In this document: positions 18,183 to 26,203 of the stretch, piece after piece
Numbering within the stretch: position 1 is the stretch's first letter
Layout of the letters: each line of letters starts with the position of its first letter
Origin: Aurantimonas coralicida DSM 14790
GTDB taxonomy: Bacteria; Pseudomonadota; Alphaproteobacteria; Rhizobiales; Rhizobiaceae
Direction: 5' to 3'
DNA: 64,000 nt
Assembly (NCBI RefSeq): GCF_000421645.1
Contig: NZ_ATXK01000009.1
Location: 111,203-175,202 of the forward strand
Notes under the pieces: generated by a model
The model's input: the letters and a program-made list of their open reading frames with translations, nothing else
What the model was told of the DNA's origin: nothing
Database searches by the model: none
Translations under genes and position numbers: made by a program

Positions 18183-20060
18183 ATGGTCGAGACCGACCGC
18201 GTGCCGGCGCCGGAAGCCGCGCTGCCGGTTATCGAGACAGTCGGCTGGCCGATTGCCCTGCGTCGCTGGTTTGTCGCCGCGCTGAATCTGGCGACGATCG
18301 TCGGGCTCGCCGCGGGCGTGACGCTGATCCTGTCGGGCGACGGGATCGATGCCCTCGAGGCCGTTATCTTGGCTGGTTTCGCGCTGGCGACGCCGTGGAC
18401 GGTGCTGGGCTTCTGGAATGCGGTGATCGGTCTCGTCCTGCTGCATGGACCCGCCGACCCTTCGGCCAGCGTCTATCCGTTCTTCGAGGCCGGACCCGCG
18501 GGGCGTCCGGCGCGGCTGACCAGCCGCACCGCCATCGTCATGACCTTGCGCAACGAGGCGCCGGAGCCGAGCTTCGAGCGGCTGGAGGCCATGCGCCGCA
18601 GCCTCGCCAAGACCGGCCTTGCCGACCATTTCCGCTTCTTCATCCTCAGCGACACCGACGACGCCGAGATCGGGCAGCGTGAAGAGGTGGCTTTCGAGGG
18701 TTTCACGGCCATCTTCGCGCCGGGAAGCGAGCCGGTCTATCGCCGCCGCCGCGACAATGCCGGCTACAAGGCGGGCAACATCGCCGCGTTCCTCGCCGAC
18801 GAGGGAGCGGAGTACGATTATTTCCTGCCGCTCGATTCCGACAGCGTCATGGCCGGCGACGTCATGGTGCGCATGGTGGCGGCGATGGAGCGGCATCCGC
18901 GGCTCGGCATCCTTCAGAGCCTCGTCGTCGGCATGCCGGCGAACAGCGGTTTTGCGCGGATTTTCCAGTTCGGCATGCGTCACGGCATGCGCTCCTTCAC
19001 CATGGGCGCCGCCTGGTGGAACGCCGATTGCGGGCCCTATTGGGGGCACAATGCCGTCGTCCGCACGGCGGCGTTCCGGGCCCATTGCAAGTTGCCGGAC
19101 CTGCCGGGGCGCCCGCCGCTCGGCGGTCCGGTGCTCAGCCACGACCAGCTCGAGGCGGCGTTCATGCGCCGCGCCGGCTACGAGGTCCGGGTGATCCCGG
19201 TCGAGACCCGCAGCTACGAGACCAATCCGCCGACCCTGCCGGACTTCGCCAAGCGCGACCTGCGCTGGTGCCAAGGCAATATGCAGTACTGGCGGTTCCT
19301 GTTCACGCCCGGCCTTGCGCCGCTCAGCCGCTTCCAGATCCTGCAGGCGATCCTGATGTACATGGCGCCGCCGGCCTGGCTGGCGATGACCATCGCGGCC
19401 TGTGCCAAGGCCGTGACCGGGACCTTCGACGCCCGCTACGTGGAACTGGGTCTGGCCTTGTTCGCGGTGATCTTCTTCCTGAGCATCTCGCCCAAACTGG
19501 CCGGGGCGCTCGACGTGGTTCTGACCCGCGGCGCCGTGCGCTCCTATGGCGGGCCGCTGCGCTTCGCCGTCTCGACCCTTGTCGAGATCCTGATGTCCAT
19601 GCTGATGGCGCCGGTCGTCGCGGTCTATGTGACGATCTTCTTGGCTGGACTGCCCTTCGGGCGCTCGGTGACCTGGAGTGGCCAGAACCGCGACGTGCTG
19701 GGCGTCGGATGGGGGTCGGCGACCCGGGCGATGTGGCCGCAGACCCTGTTCGGCGGTGTGATGGCGGTCACGCTGTTCGCCGCCGCACCGCTGGCGCTGG
19801 TCTGGTCGCTGCCCTTCGTTGCCGGCCTCCTCGTGGCGATCCCCTTCACCGTCGTCACCGCCATGCCGGTCCTCGGCCGCGTCCTGTCGCGCGCGGGCCT
19901 GTTTGCCGTGCCGGAGGAATCCGCCCTGCCGATGGTCCTGAAGGATCTGGTGCCGGCGACCGCGCGGCGCTGGCGGCGTCCCGTCGCCGGCGAAGCTGTC
20001 CGCAACGCCTATGCCGCGCCGGTGCCGATCCGGATCGATGCGGACATCGGCCGCCGCTGA
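18183..20060 (+). CDS. opgH: glucans biosynthesis glucosyltransferase, OpgH/MdoH-like
   Basis: 625-residue inner-membrane family GT2 enzyme that would polymerise the beta-glucan backbone of osmoregulated periplasmic glucans. Two helices lie near residues 20-90, then the cytoplasmic GT2 domain with DNAGYKAGNIAAF, the DSDS metal motif near residue 219 and the RDLRWCQGNMQY acceptor motif. At least five C-terminal helices follow. It is shorter than E. coli OpgH (about 850), as in other alphaproteobacteria. The start is uncertain: GTG at 18135 and ATG at 18069 are in frame, and none has a strong ribosome site. No opgG or opgC is nearby. Confidence 0.87.
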   Translation: MVETDRVPAPEAALPVIETVGWPIALRRWFVAALNLATIVGLAAGVTLILSGDGIDALEAVILAGFALATPWTVLGFWNAVIGLVLLHGPADPSASVYPFFEAGPAGRPARLTSRTAIVMTLRNEAPEPSFERLEAMRRSLAKTGLADHFRFFILSDTDDAEIGQREEVAFEGFTAIFAPGSEPVYRRRRDNAGYKAGNIAAFLADEGAEYDYFLPLDSDSVMAGDVMVRMVAAMERHPRLGILQSLVVGMPANSGFARIFQFGMRHGMRSFTMGAAWWNADCGPYWGHNAVVRTAAFRAHCKLPDLPGRPPLGGPVLSHDQLEAAFMRRAGYEVRVIPVETRSYETNPPTLPDFAKRDLRWCQGNMQYWRFLFTPGLAPLSRFQILQAILMYMAPPAWLAMTIAACAKAVTGTFDARYVELGLALFAVIFFLSISPKLAGALDVVLTRGAVRSYGGPLRFAVSTLVEILMSMLMAPVVAVYVTIFLAGLPFGRSVTWSGQNRDVLGVGWGSATRAMWPQTLFGGVMAVTLFAAAPLALVWSLPFVAGLLVAIPFTVVTAMPVLGRVLSRAGLFAVPEESALPMVLKDLVPATARRWRRPVAGEAVRNAYAAPVPIRIDADIGRR

Positions 20061-20824
20061 TGGGCGCACGGAGCGTCGGCAGCTTCCGGGGCTGGTCGGG
20101 CATCCTGCGCAGCCTCGCCATCTATCACGGCGACCGCCGGCATCTGCGCAGCCTTGCAGCCTTCTATGGCGGTCTGGTCCGGCCGGGCGATCTGGTCTTC
20201 GACATCGGTGCCCATGTCGGCGACAGGACCCGTGTCCTGCACGGTCTCAGCGCGCGGGTGGTGGCGGTCGAGCCCCAGCCCCGTCTTGCCGCGCTGCTGC
20301 GGCTGGTCTTCGGTTGGCGCCGCCGCATCGACATCGTGCAGGCGGCCGTTTCCGATGCGCCGGGCGAGATCCGGCTGCATGTGAACAGCGCCAATCCGAC
20401 CGTCACCACGGGGTCTGACGCGCTGGTCGCGGCCGCCGCAAGCGGGACCGGCTGGCGCGATCAGGTGTGGGACGGGGCGGTCACCGTGCCGGCGGTGACG
20501 CTCGACGATCTGATCGCCGCCCATGGCCGGCCGGCCTTCATCAAGATCGACGTGGAGGGGCTGGAGGACCGGGTGCTTGCCGGGCTGAGCGCCCCGGTGC
20601 CGATCCTCTCCTTCGAGTTCACGACCTTGCAGCGGGACGTCGCGCTGGCCGCGCTGTCCCGGGCGCGCGCGCTGGGCTATCACCGGTTTCGTCTCTCGCT
20701 GGGCGAAAGCCATGCCTGGGAAACGTCGGCGGGCGACACCGCCGAGGCGATGGCTGAGCATCTGTCACGCCTGCCGGAGGCCGCGAATTCCGGCGACGTC
20801 TACTGCTTCCTCGATCCCGCCTGA
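20060..20824 (+). CDS. FkbM-family methyltransferase
   Basis: 254-residue SAM-dependent methyltransferase. The SAM-binding motif I is DLVFDIGAHVGDRT near residue 45-58, the acidic motif is VVAVEPQPR, and the FkbM signature is PAFIKIDVEGLEDRVLAGL near 158-176. FkbM proteins usually O-methylate sugars. The start shares its first base with the last base of the opgH stop (TGATG), so it is translationally coupled to the glucosyltransferase. This suggests, without proof, that it methylates the periplasmic glucan or a related glycan. Confidence 0.88.
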   Translation: MGARSVGSFRGWSGILRSLAIYHGDRRHLRSLAAFYGGLVRPGDLVFDIGAHVGDRTRVLHGLSARVVAVEPQPRLAALLRLVFGWRRRIDIVQAAVSDAPGEIRLHVNSANPTVTTGSDALVAAAASGTGWRDQVWDGAVTVPAVTLDDLIAAHGRPAFIKIDVEGLEDRVLAGLSAPVPILSFEFTTLQRDVALAALSRARALGYHRFRLSLGESHAWETSAGDTAEAMAEHLSRLPEAANSGDVYCFLDPA

Positions 20825-20846
20825 CGCGGCGCAATCGACCCTGCGG

Positions 20847-21986
20847 TCAGCCGCCGAACAGGCGATCGACGGCCAGGAGATGGCCGCCGCGTTCGGCCTT
20901 GGTGCGCAGATAGCGGCGGTTCTCGACCGTCACCGTCCCCGTGACCGGGGTGCGATCCACCACGTCGATGCCGCAGGCCTTCAGATAGGCCACCTTGAGC
21001 GGGTTGTTGGTCAGAAGGTCGATGCGCTTGATGTCGAGACCGTCGAGCATGGCGGCGGCGGTCTCGTAGCGGCGTTCGTCGGCCCCGAAGCCCAGCTCCG
21101 CATCGGCGTCGATCGTGTCGAGGCCTTCGGCCTGCAGGCCATAGGCGCGCATCTTGGACGCGATGCCGGTGCCGCGCCCTTCCTGGTCGAGATACAGCAG
21201 CACGCCGCCGCCGCGCGCTTCCAGCGTCTTCAGGCCGTTGCGCAGCTGGTCGCCGCAATCGCATTTCAGCGACCCGAAGAGATCGCCTGTGATGCAGGAG
21301 GAGTGGACCCGCACCGGCACAGGAAAGGCGCGGTCCGGCTGGCCGACCACGATGGCGATCTGGTCGCGCTGGGCAAAGCCGCCGCGGAACACGACGAAGC
21401 GTGCCTCCTTGATTCCCGCCAGCGGTACGGCCGTCTCGGCCACCACCTCGAAACGGCGGGACGTCGCGGCCAGCGCCACGGCGATGTCGCCGACCCCGAT
21501 GGTCGCGCAGTCGGCGAAGATCGGATCGTCGGCGGCGATCGACGCGCAGACGATGGCCGGCAGCAGCAGCGCCAGACGGGCGACGCCGGCAGCCTCGCCG
21601 GCCAGGGGGCTGGCCGGTTGCCAGCCTTCGGGCGGAACAGCGCCGCGCAGATAGCCCAGGTGACAGGCGGTGTCGAAGTCCATGCCATCGATGCCGATCA
21701 TGGCGCCATCCGGGGCGTCGATGGCAAGGACGCTGGCGCGCTGCGGGGTCAGATAGAGCTGCAGACGGCCGCTTAGCATGTCGGAGAGGTCGCGGAAGCC
21801 GGTGGGGGTCGCGGTGTCCAGCGTCAGCGCGACCAGTGCCGCCCCGTCTTCGCCGACGATCCGGATCGGTCGCCCGAAGCGCAATTCCGCGGCGGCGCGC
21901 TCGCAGCGGATTGCCGCATCGGGACCGAAGGACGCCAGCGACACCTGTGCCGGGTCGGCTGCTGACGCGTTGGTGTGGATGGTCAT
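20847..21986 (-). CDS. ribA: GTP cyclohydrolase II
   Basis: 379-residue enzyme that opens GTP to the diaminopyrimidine used for riboflavin. The C-terminal half holds the catalytic domain: zinc cysteines C231, C242 and C244 (SSCITGDLFGSLKCDCG), the DQEGRG GTP-binding loop near 268, the nucleophilic tyrosine in MRAYGLQ (Y282) and the LLTNNPLKV motif. The first 185 residues are an extra domain. Its beginning (AAAELRFGRPIRIV) is reminiscent of DHBP synthase, but the catalytic DDEDRENE-type loop is absent. It is divergent from the dehydrogenase operon, which suggests a role beyond riboflavin. The start follows GGGCGGGTAGG closely. Confidence 0.92.
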   Translation of the reverse strand: MTIHTNASAADPAQVSLASFGPDAAIRCERAAAELRFGRPIRIVGEDGAALVALTLDTATPTGFRDLSDMLSGRLQLYLTPQRASVLAIDAPDGAMIGIDGMDFDTACHLGYLRGAVPPEGWQPASPLAGEAAGVARLALLLPAIVCASIAADDPIFADCATIGVGDIAVALAATSRRFEVVAETAVPLAGIKEARFVVFRGGFAQRDQIAIVVGQPDRAFPVPVRVHSSCITGDLFGSLKCDCGDQLRNGLKTLEARGGGVLLYLDQEGRGTGIASKMRAYGLQAEGLDTIDADAELGFGADERRYETAAAMLDGLDIKRIDLLTNNPLKVAYLKACGIDVVDRTPVTGTVTVENRRYLRTKAERGGHLLAVDRLFGG

Positions 21987-22333
21987 CCTACCCGCCCGTT
22001 CTGGCCCCTTCGCGGACCGTTCGCGTTGCTTCGACCGGAACCCGATCGCTGGCACCCTATGTCGGGTCGATGGGGAAAATCCCCAGCGCCCGATATGGGA
22101 TAGATCGTCACCCCTTGCGAAACGGCCGAGCCGTCGCAGTCCTGTTGACCCGATCACATGGGGATTTAGTTCCTCTCTCCAGATTCACCAGTCCCGCTGA
22201 CGCCGCGCGGCCTCGGCTGCGAATTCAGCCACTTGCGCGACAACCCGGCCCGTCGAGGCCGGTGTGCGCAGCGCGGGGACGCCGACATCGCTGCTGCCGG
22301 CGAGCCACGATCGATCGAAAGGCGACTGTGCCC
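21987..22333. other. divergent control region of ribA and the pterin-like operon
   Basis: A 347-base gap between two divergent transcripts. It holds an exact dyad TGGGGA-aaa-TCCCCA at 22071-22085, a candidate shared operator. I looked for the conserved segments of an FMN riboswitch and saw none. No gene is evident. Confidence 0.45.
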
Positions 22334-23305
22334 ATGACGACCATATGTCGCGCTCTCTGGCTCGAAGGGCCGGATCGACCGGATTTGCGCGTGGAAGAAC
22401 TCGGCGGGCTCGCCGTGGGATCGGTGGAGATCGCCAGCCGGTTCGGGGCGATCAGCCGCGGCACCGAGGCGCTGGTGGCGGCGGGACACGTGCCGGAGAG
22501 CGAGCATGAGCGGATGCGCGCGCCGCTTCAGGCGGGGGATTTCCCGTTTCCGGTGAAATACGGCTATTCGACCGTCGGCGAGATCGTTGCCGGCCCGCCC
22601 GAACGGCTCGGCCAGACGGTCTTCTGCCTGCATCCGCATCAGGACCGCTTTCAGGCGCCCGCCGCGATGGCCGTTCCGGTTCCGGACGACGTGCCGGCGG
22701 AACGGGCGGTGCTCGCCGCCAACATGGAAACCGCGCTCAACGTGGTCTGGGACGCAGAGATCGCGCCCGGTGACCGGGTCGCCATCGTCGGCGGCGGCCT
22801 CATCGGCCTGCTGGTCGCCTGGCTGGCCGCCCGCATTCCCGGCACCGACACCTGCCTCGTCGATCTGAACCCCGAGCGGGCCGCCATCGCGCAGATGCTT
22901 GGCTGCGGCTTCGCCTCTCCGGCAGAGGCGCCGGCCGATTGCGACGTGGTCGTCCATGCCTCCGCCAGCACGGCAGGGCTTGCGACCGCCATCGAAGCGG
23001 CGGGCTTCGAGGCGCGCATCGTCGAATTGAGCTGGTATGGCGACCGCCCGGTCAGCGTGCCTCTGGGCGGAGCGTTCCACAGTCGCCGCCTGCAGATCGT
23101 CGCCTCGCAGGTCGGCCATGTACCGCCCGAGCGCCGGGCCCGGTGGAGCCTCGGCCGCCGGATGGCCACGGCCCTGGCCCTGCTCGCCGATCCGCGCCTC
23201 GACGGTCTCGTCTCCGGCGAAACCCGCTTCACTGAGCTGCCCGAGCGCTATGGCGGCATTCTCGCCGACCCGGCGACACTGTGCCACCGCATCCGCTACG
23301 ACTGA
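22334..23305 (+). CDS. zinc-type alcohol dehydrogenase superfamily protein
   Basis: 323-residue medium-chain dehydrogenase/reductase. A GroES-like N-terminus contains FGAISRGTEALVAAG, in which the usual catalytic-zinc cysteine is replaced by the SRGTE pattern also found in BchC-like dehydrogenases. The Rossmann NAD(P) motif is VAIVGGGLIGLLVA near residue 155, with an acidic end at LVDLNPERAA favouring NAD. It is the first gene of a four-gene cluster and divergent from ribA. Substrate unknown; oxidation of a sugar or pterin side-chain hydroxyl is a reasonable guess. It is 35 bases from the next gene. Confidence 0.8.
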   Translation: MTTICRALWLEGPDRPDLRVEELGGLAVGSVEIASRFGAISRGTEALVAAGHVPESEHERMRAPLQAGDFPFPVKYGYSTVGEIVAGPPERLGQTVFCLHPHQDRFQAPAAMAVPVPDDVPAERAVLAANMETALNVVWDAEIAPGDRVAIVGGGLIGLLVAWLAARIPGTDTCLVDLNPERAAIAQMLGCGFASPAEAPADCDVVVHASASTAGLATAIEAAGFEARIVELSWYGDRPVSVPLGGAFHSRRLQIVASQVGHVPPERRARWSLGRRMATALALLADPRLDGLVSGETRFTELPERYGGILADPATLCHRIRYD

Positions 23306-23340
23306 CCTTCCATCTAACCGCTTCCCGAAAGGACCTGCCC

Positions 23341-23739
23341 ATGTTCGCCGTCGAAGTCCGCGACCACATGATGATCGCCCACAGCCTGCTGCGTCCGGTC
23401 TTCGGGCCGGCGCAGGGCATGCACGGCGCGACCTTCGTCGTCGACGCGGCATTCTTCACCGACAGCCTCGACGCGGATGGCCTCGCCATCGATATCGGCC
23501 TGGCGACCGAGATCCTCGCCGGCGTGGTCAAGCCGCTGAACTACCAGAACCTCGACGAACTCGAGATCTTCGCCGGCAAGGTGACGACGACGGAATTCCT
23601 GGCCAAGCATCTCTTCGACGCGATCGCTGAGAAGATCGCCGCCGGGGAACTCGGCGACGGCGGGGCCCGGGTGAAGCGCCTGAAGATCCAGCTGCACGAA
23701 TCCCACGTGGCGCGCGCCTGGTACGAGGCCGATCTTTGA
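23341..23739 (+). CDS. 6-pyruvoyl/6-carboxytetrahydropterin synthase family protein, atypical active site
   Basis: 132-residue T-fold protein of the PTPS/QueD family. The fold-defining pattern is kept: IAHSLL (H14), HGATFVVDAAF (H28), DIGLATEILAGVVKPLNYQNLD, TTTEFLAKHLFDAI, and the pterin-anchoring glutamate in LHESHVARAWYE (E120). Three usual catalytic features are lost. The HGH zinc motif is HGA (A30), the catalytic cysteine position four residues before the HG is alanine (A24), and the LDH motif is replaced by LNYQNLD. It probably binds a pterin-like ligand but should not do the normal QueD reaction. The start follows AAAGGA. It overlaps the glycosyltransferase by four bases. Confidence 0.82.
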   Translation: MFAVEVRDHMMIAHSLLRPVFGPAQGMHGATFVVDAAFFTDSLDADGLAIDIGLATEILAGVVKPLNYQNLDELEIFAGKVTTTEFLAKHLFDAIAEKIAAGELGDGGARVKRLKIQLHESHVARAWYEADL

Positions 23740-24782
23740 TCGGAACGCTGTATTTCGCGATTCCGGGCAATCTGGCGACGCGCAGCGGCGGCTATGGCTA
23801 TGACCGGCGGATGATCGCCGAACTCGGCGCCCTCGGCTGGCAGATCGAACATCTGCGGCTGCCGGACGGGTTTCCGCAGCCGGACGCCGCGGTCCTCGCC
23901 GGGACGGCGCGCCTCCTGGCCGGACTGCCGGACGGGGCGCTGGTGTTGGTCGACGGGCTGGCCTTCGGGGCGATGCCGGAGATCGCCGCAGCCGAGGCTG
24001 GACGCCTGCGTCTCGTGGCGCTGATCCATCATCCGCTGGCGCTGGAAACCGGGCTCGATCCCGCAACGGCCGCTAGATTGGCGGCGAGCGAGCGGCGCGC
24101 CCTCGGTTTCGCGCGGGAGGTGGTGACGACCAGCCCGACCACGGCGCGGGAGCTCGTCGCCAACTTTGCCGTCGCCGACGACCGGCTCTCCGTCGTGGTG
24201 CCCGGCACCGAGGCGGCCGCGCGGGCGCAAGGCAGCGGCGACAATCCGACGATCCTGTCGGTTGGCAGCCTGATTGCCCGCAAGGACCATGCGACCCTGG
24301 TGGATGCGCTGGCCGGCATCCGCGATCTCGACTGGCACTGCCGGATCGTCGGCGACGAGACTGCCGATCCGGCGACGGCCGAGGCCTTGATGGCACAGAT
24401 CGCCGAGCTGGTGCTTGGCGACCGCATCACCCTGTGCGGCGCAAGCGACGCGATCGACCGTGAGTATGCCGCGGCCGACATCTTCGCTTTGGCCAGCCGC
24501 TACGAGGGCTATGGCATGGTGTTCGCCGAGGCGCTGGCGCACGGCTTGCCGATCGTCGGCTGTGCGGGCGGGGCGGTGCCCGAGGTCGTGCCGGAGACGG
24601 CCGGCGTGCTGGTGCCGCCGGGCGATGTCGCCGGCATCGCCGACGCGCTGCGCCTGCTCTTGAGCGGGCCGGAGCGGCGGCGCGCGATGGGCGACGCGGC
24701 CTATGCGGCGGGACAGAAGCTGCCGTCATGGCGCGAGAGCGCCGGGACACTTTCACACGTTCTGACAAAGGCCATGGCATGA
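23736..24782 (+). CDS. family 4 glycosyltransferase (GT-B fold)
   Basis: 348-residue GT-B enzyme. The N-terminus is ATRSGGYGYDRRMIAEL, the C-terminal donor domain starts ILSVGSLIARKDHATLVDAL near 170, and the retaining-enzyme EX7E motif is in SRYEGYGMVFAEALAHGLP near 248-265. It should transfer a nucleotide-activated sugar; the acceptor is unknown. The only usable start is TTG at 23736, giving a TTGA overlap with the previous stop. It also overlaps the methyltransferase by ATGA. The tight coupling to a pterin-synthase homologue suggests glycosylation of that pathway's product. Confidence 0.88.
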   Translation: MIGTLYFAIPGNLATRSGGYGYDRRMIAELGALGWQIEHLRLPDGFPQPDAAVLAGTARLLAGLPDGALVLVDGLAFGAMPEIAAAEAGRLRLVALIHHPLALETGLDPATAARLAASERRALGFAREVVTTSPTTARELVANFAVADDRLSVVVPGTEAAARAQGSGDNPTILSVGSLIARKDHATLVDALAGIRDLDWHCRIVGDETADPATAEALMAQIAELVLGDRITLCGASDAIDREYAAADIFALASRYEGYGMVFAEALAHGLPIVGCAGGAVPEVVPETAGVLVPPGDVAGIADALRLLLSGPERRRAMGDAAYAAGQKLPSWRESAGTLSHVLTKAMA

Positions 24783-25567
24783 GCGGCTTCGACACCAACT
24801 GGCTCGATCTTCGCGAGCCCGCCGACGGGGCGGCGCGGGACACGGGCCTGCTGCAGGGCGCCGTCGCCTGGCTGGAGGGTGCCGGCGACGCCCCGCTCGC
24901 CGTCGATCTCGGCTGTGGCACCGGATCGACCTTGCGCGCCGTGTCGCCCCACGCGCCACGCCTGCGCTGGCGGCTGGTGGACATCGATGCGGCGCTCCTG
25001 GCCGAGGCCGGGCGGCGGCTTGCGGCGACGCAGAATGTCGAGACCGTGCAGGCCGATCTGACCGATCTCGATGCCCTCGACCTGTCCGGCGTCCGGCTGG
25101 TCACGGCGTCCGCTTTGTTCGATCTTGCCTCGCGCGATTTCGTCGAGCGGCTGGCCGACCGGCTCGTTGCCGAAGGGGCCGGCCTCTATGCCGCGCTCAG
25201 CTATGACGGTAGCGTCGCCTGGAGCGAGGAACATCGCCTCGATGCGGCGGTGGTGGCGGCGTTCAACCGCCATCAGCGCGGCGACAAGGGGCTGGGCACG
25301 GCGCTCGGACCGGATGCGGGACCGGCCCTTGCCGATGCCTTCGCGGCGCGTGGATACGCCGTGCGCACGGCGTCCTCGCCATGGCGTCTCGGCGCGGATG
25401 AGGCGCCGCTGCGGCGGCTCTTCGATGCCGGCATGGCGAATGCGGTGGCGGAAACCGGCACGATCGCGACGCCCGATCTTGCCGACTGGCGGCAGATGCG
25501 GATGGAGAATGCCGGGCGCGGCACCTGCCGCGTCGGCCATCTCGACGTGCTGGCCCTGCCGCGCTAG
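24779..25567 (+). CDS. class I SAM-dependent methyltransferase
   Basis: 262-residue methyltransferase. SAM motif I is AVDLGCGTGSTLRAV near residue 41-55, followed by the acidic LVDIDAALLAEA and a DLTDLDALDL motif II. It lacks features of rRNA or protein methyltransferases and is probably a small-molecule enzyme. It is the last gene of the dehydrogenase-PTPS-glycosyltransferase-methyltransferase set, starting inside the glycosyltransferase stop (ATGA). It is convergent with cytochrome b561. Confidence 0.85.
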   Translation: MSGFDTNWLDLREPADGAARDTGLLQGAVAWLEGAGDAPLAVDLGCGTGSTLRAVSPHAPRLRWRLVDIDAALLAEAGRRLAATQNVETVQADLTDLDALDLSGVRLVTASALFDLASRDFVERLADRLVAEGAGLYAALSYDGSVAWSEEHRLDAAVVAAFNRHQRGDKGLGTALGPDAGPALADAFAARGYAVRTASSPWRLGADEAPLRRLFDAGMANAVAETGTIATPDLADWRQMRMENAGRGTCRVGHLDVLALPR

Positions 25568-25582
25568 CGCAGGCCTCGCCAG

Positions 25583-26125
25583 TCAGATCATCCGGTGCAA
25601 GGTCGCGTCGCGGCGCAGGATGTGGTGGTGCAGGACGCCGCCCATATGCAGCACGAACAAAGCGAGGATCGACCAGGCCAGGATTTCGTGCACCTGCATC
25701 AGGATCGGGGCGAGATCGTCTGATTTGCCGACCGGGCTCCAGACCGTGCCGAGGCCGAACCAGTCGAGCGGGAAGCCGAAGGCATTGGTGGCAAGGAAGC
25801 CGACGATCGGCTGGACGATCAGGACGACATAGAGAAGGCCGTGGACGAGATTGGCGATGCGCGCCTGCCAGACCGGCATCGGCGGATGCGGCGGCGGCGG
25901 GTAGAGCAGCCGCAGGGCCATGCGCGCCAGCATCAGCCAGAGGATCAGGAAGCCGAGCGACTCGTGGAAGAAGTAGAAGCCGGTCTTGGCGTCGTCCTTG
26001 ACCACGCTGATCACCGCGCCGAGCGGCCAGACCGCCAGGACGAGAACCGCGACGGCCCAGTGCATCAGCCGCGAGGCGACCGGATAGGCGAGGGGGTGAG
26101 ATGCGATCCTGTCCTGCATAGTCAT
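25583..26125 (-). CDS. cytochrome b561
   Basis: 180-residue four-helix membrane cytochrome of the CybB type. Histidines placed to bind two b haems are in RLMHWAV (about H21), FYFFHESLGF (about H54), VHEILAW (about H144) and ALFVLHMGGVLHHH (about H159). Such proteins move electrons from quinol in the inner membrane. It stands alone, convergent with the methyltransferase. A second ATG six bases inside is an equally possible start. Confidence 0.9.
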   Translation of the reverse strand: MTMQDRIASHPLAYPVASRLMHWAVAVLVLAVWPLGAVISVVKDDAKTGFYFFHESLGFLILWLMLARMALRLLYPPPPHPPMPVWQARIANLVHGLLYVVLIVQPIVGFLATNAFGFPLDWFGLGTVWSPVGKSDDLAPILMQVHEILAWSILALFVLHMGGVLHHHILRRDATLHRMI

Positions 26126-26203
26126 TCTGGCTCGACCTCCGGCTCGGGACCCTACCCTAGGTCAGGTCGGTGACTTTCAGAAGTCCGACAGGCCGGCGCG
26201 CCG

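Noticed and set aside
21987..22333. FMN riboswitch upstream of ribA or its divergent operon
   Set aside because: No RFN-element signature was recognised; only a short TGGGGA/TCCCCA dyad is present.
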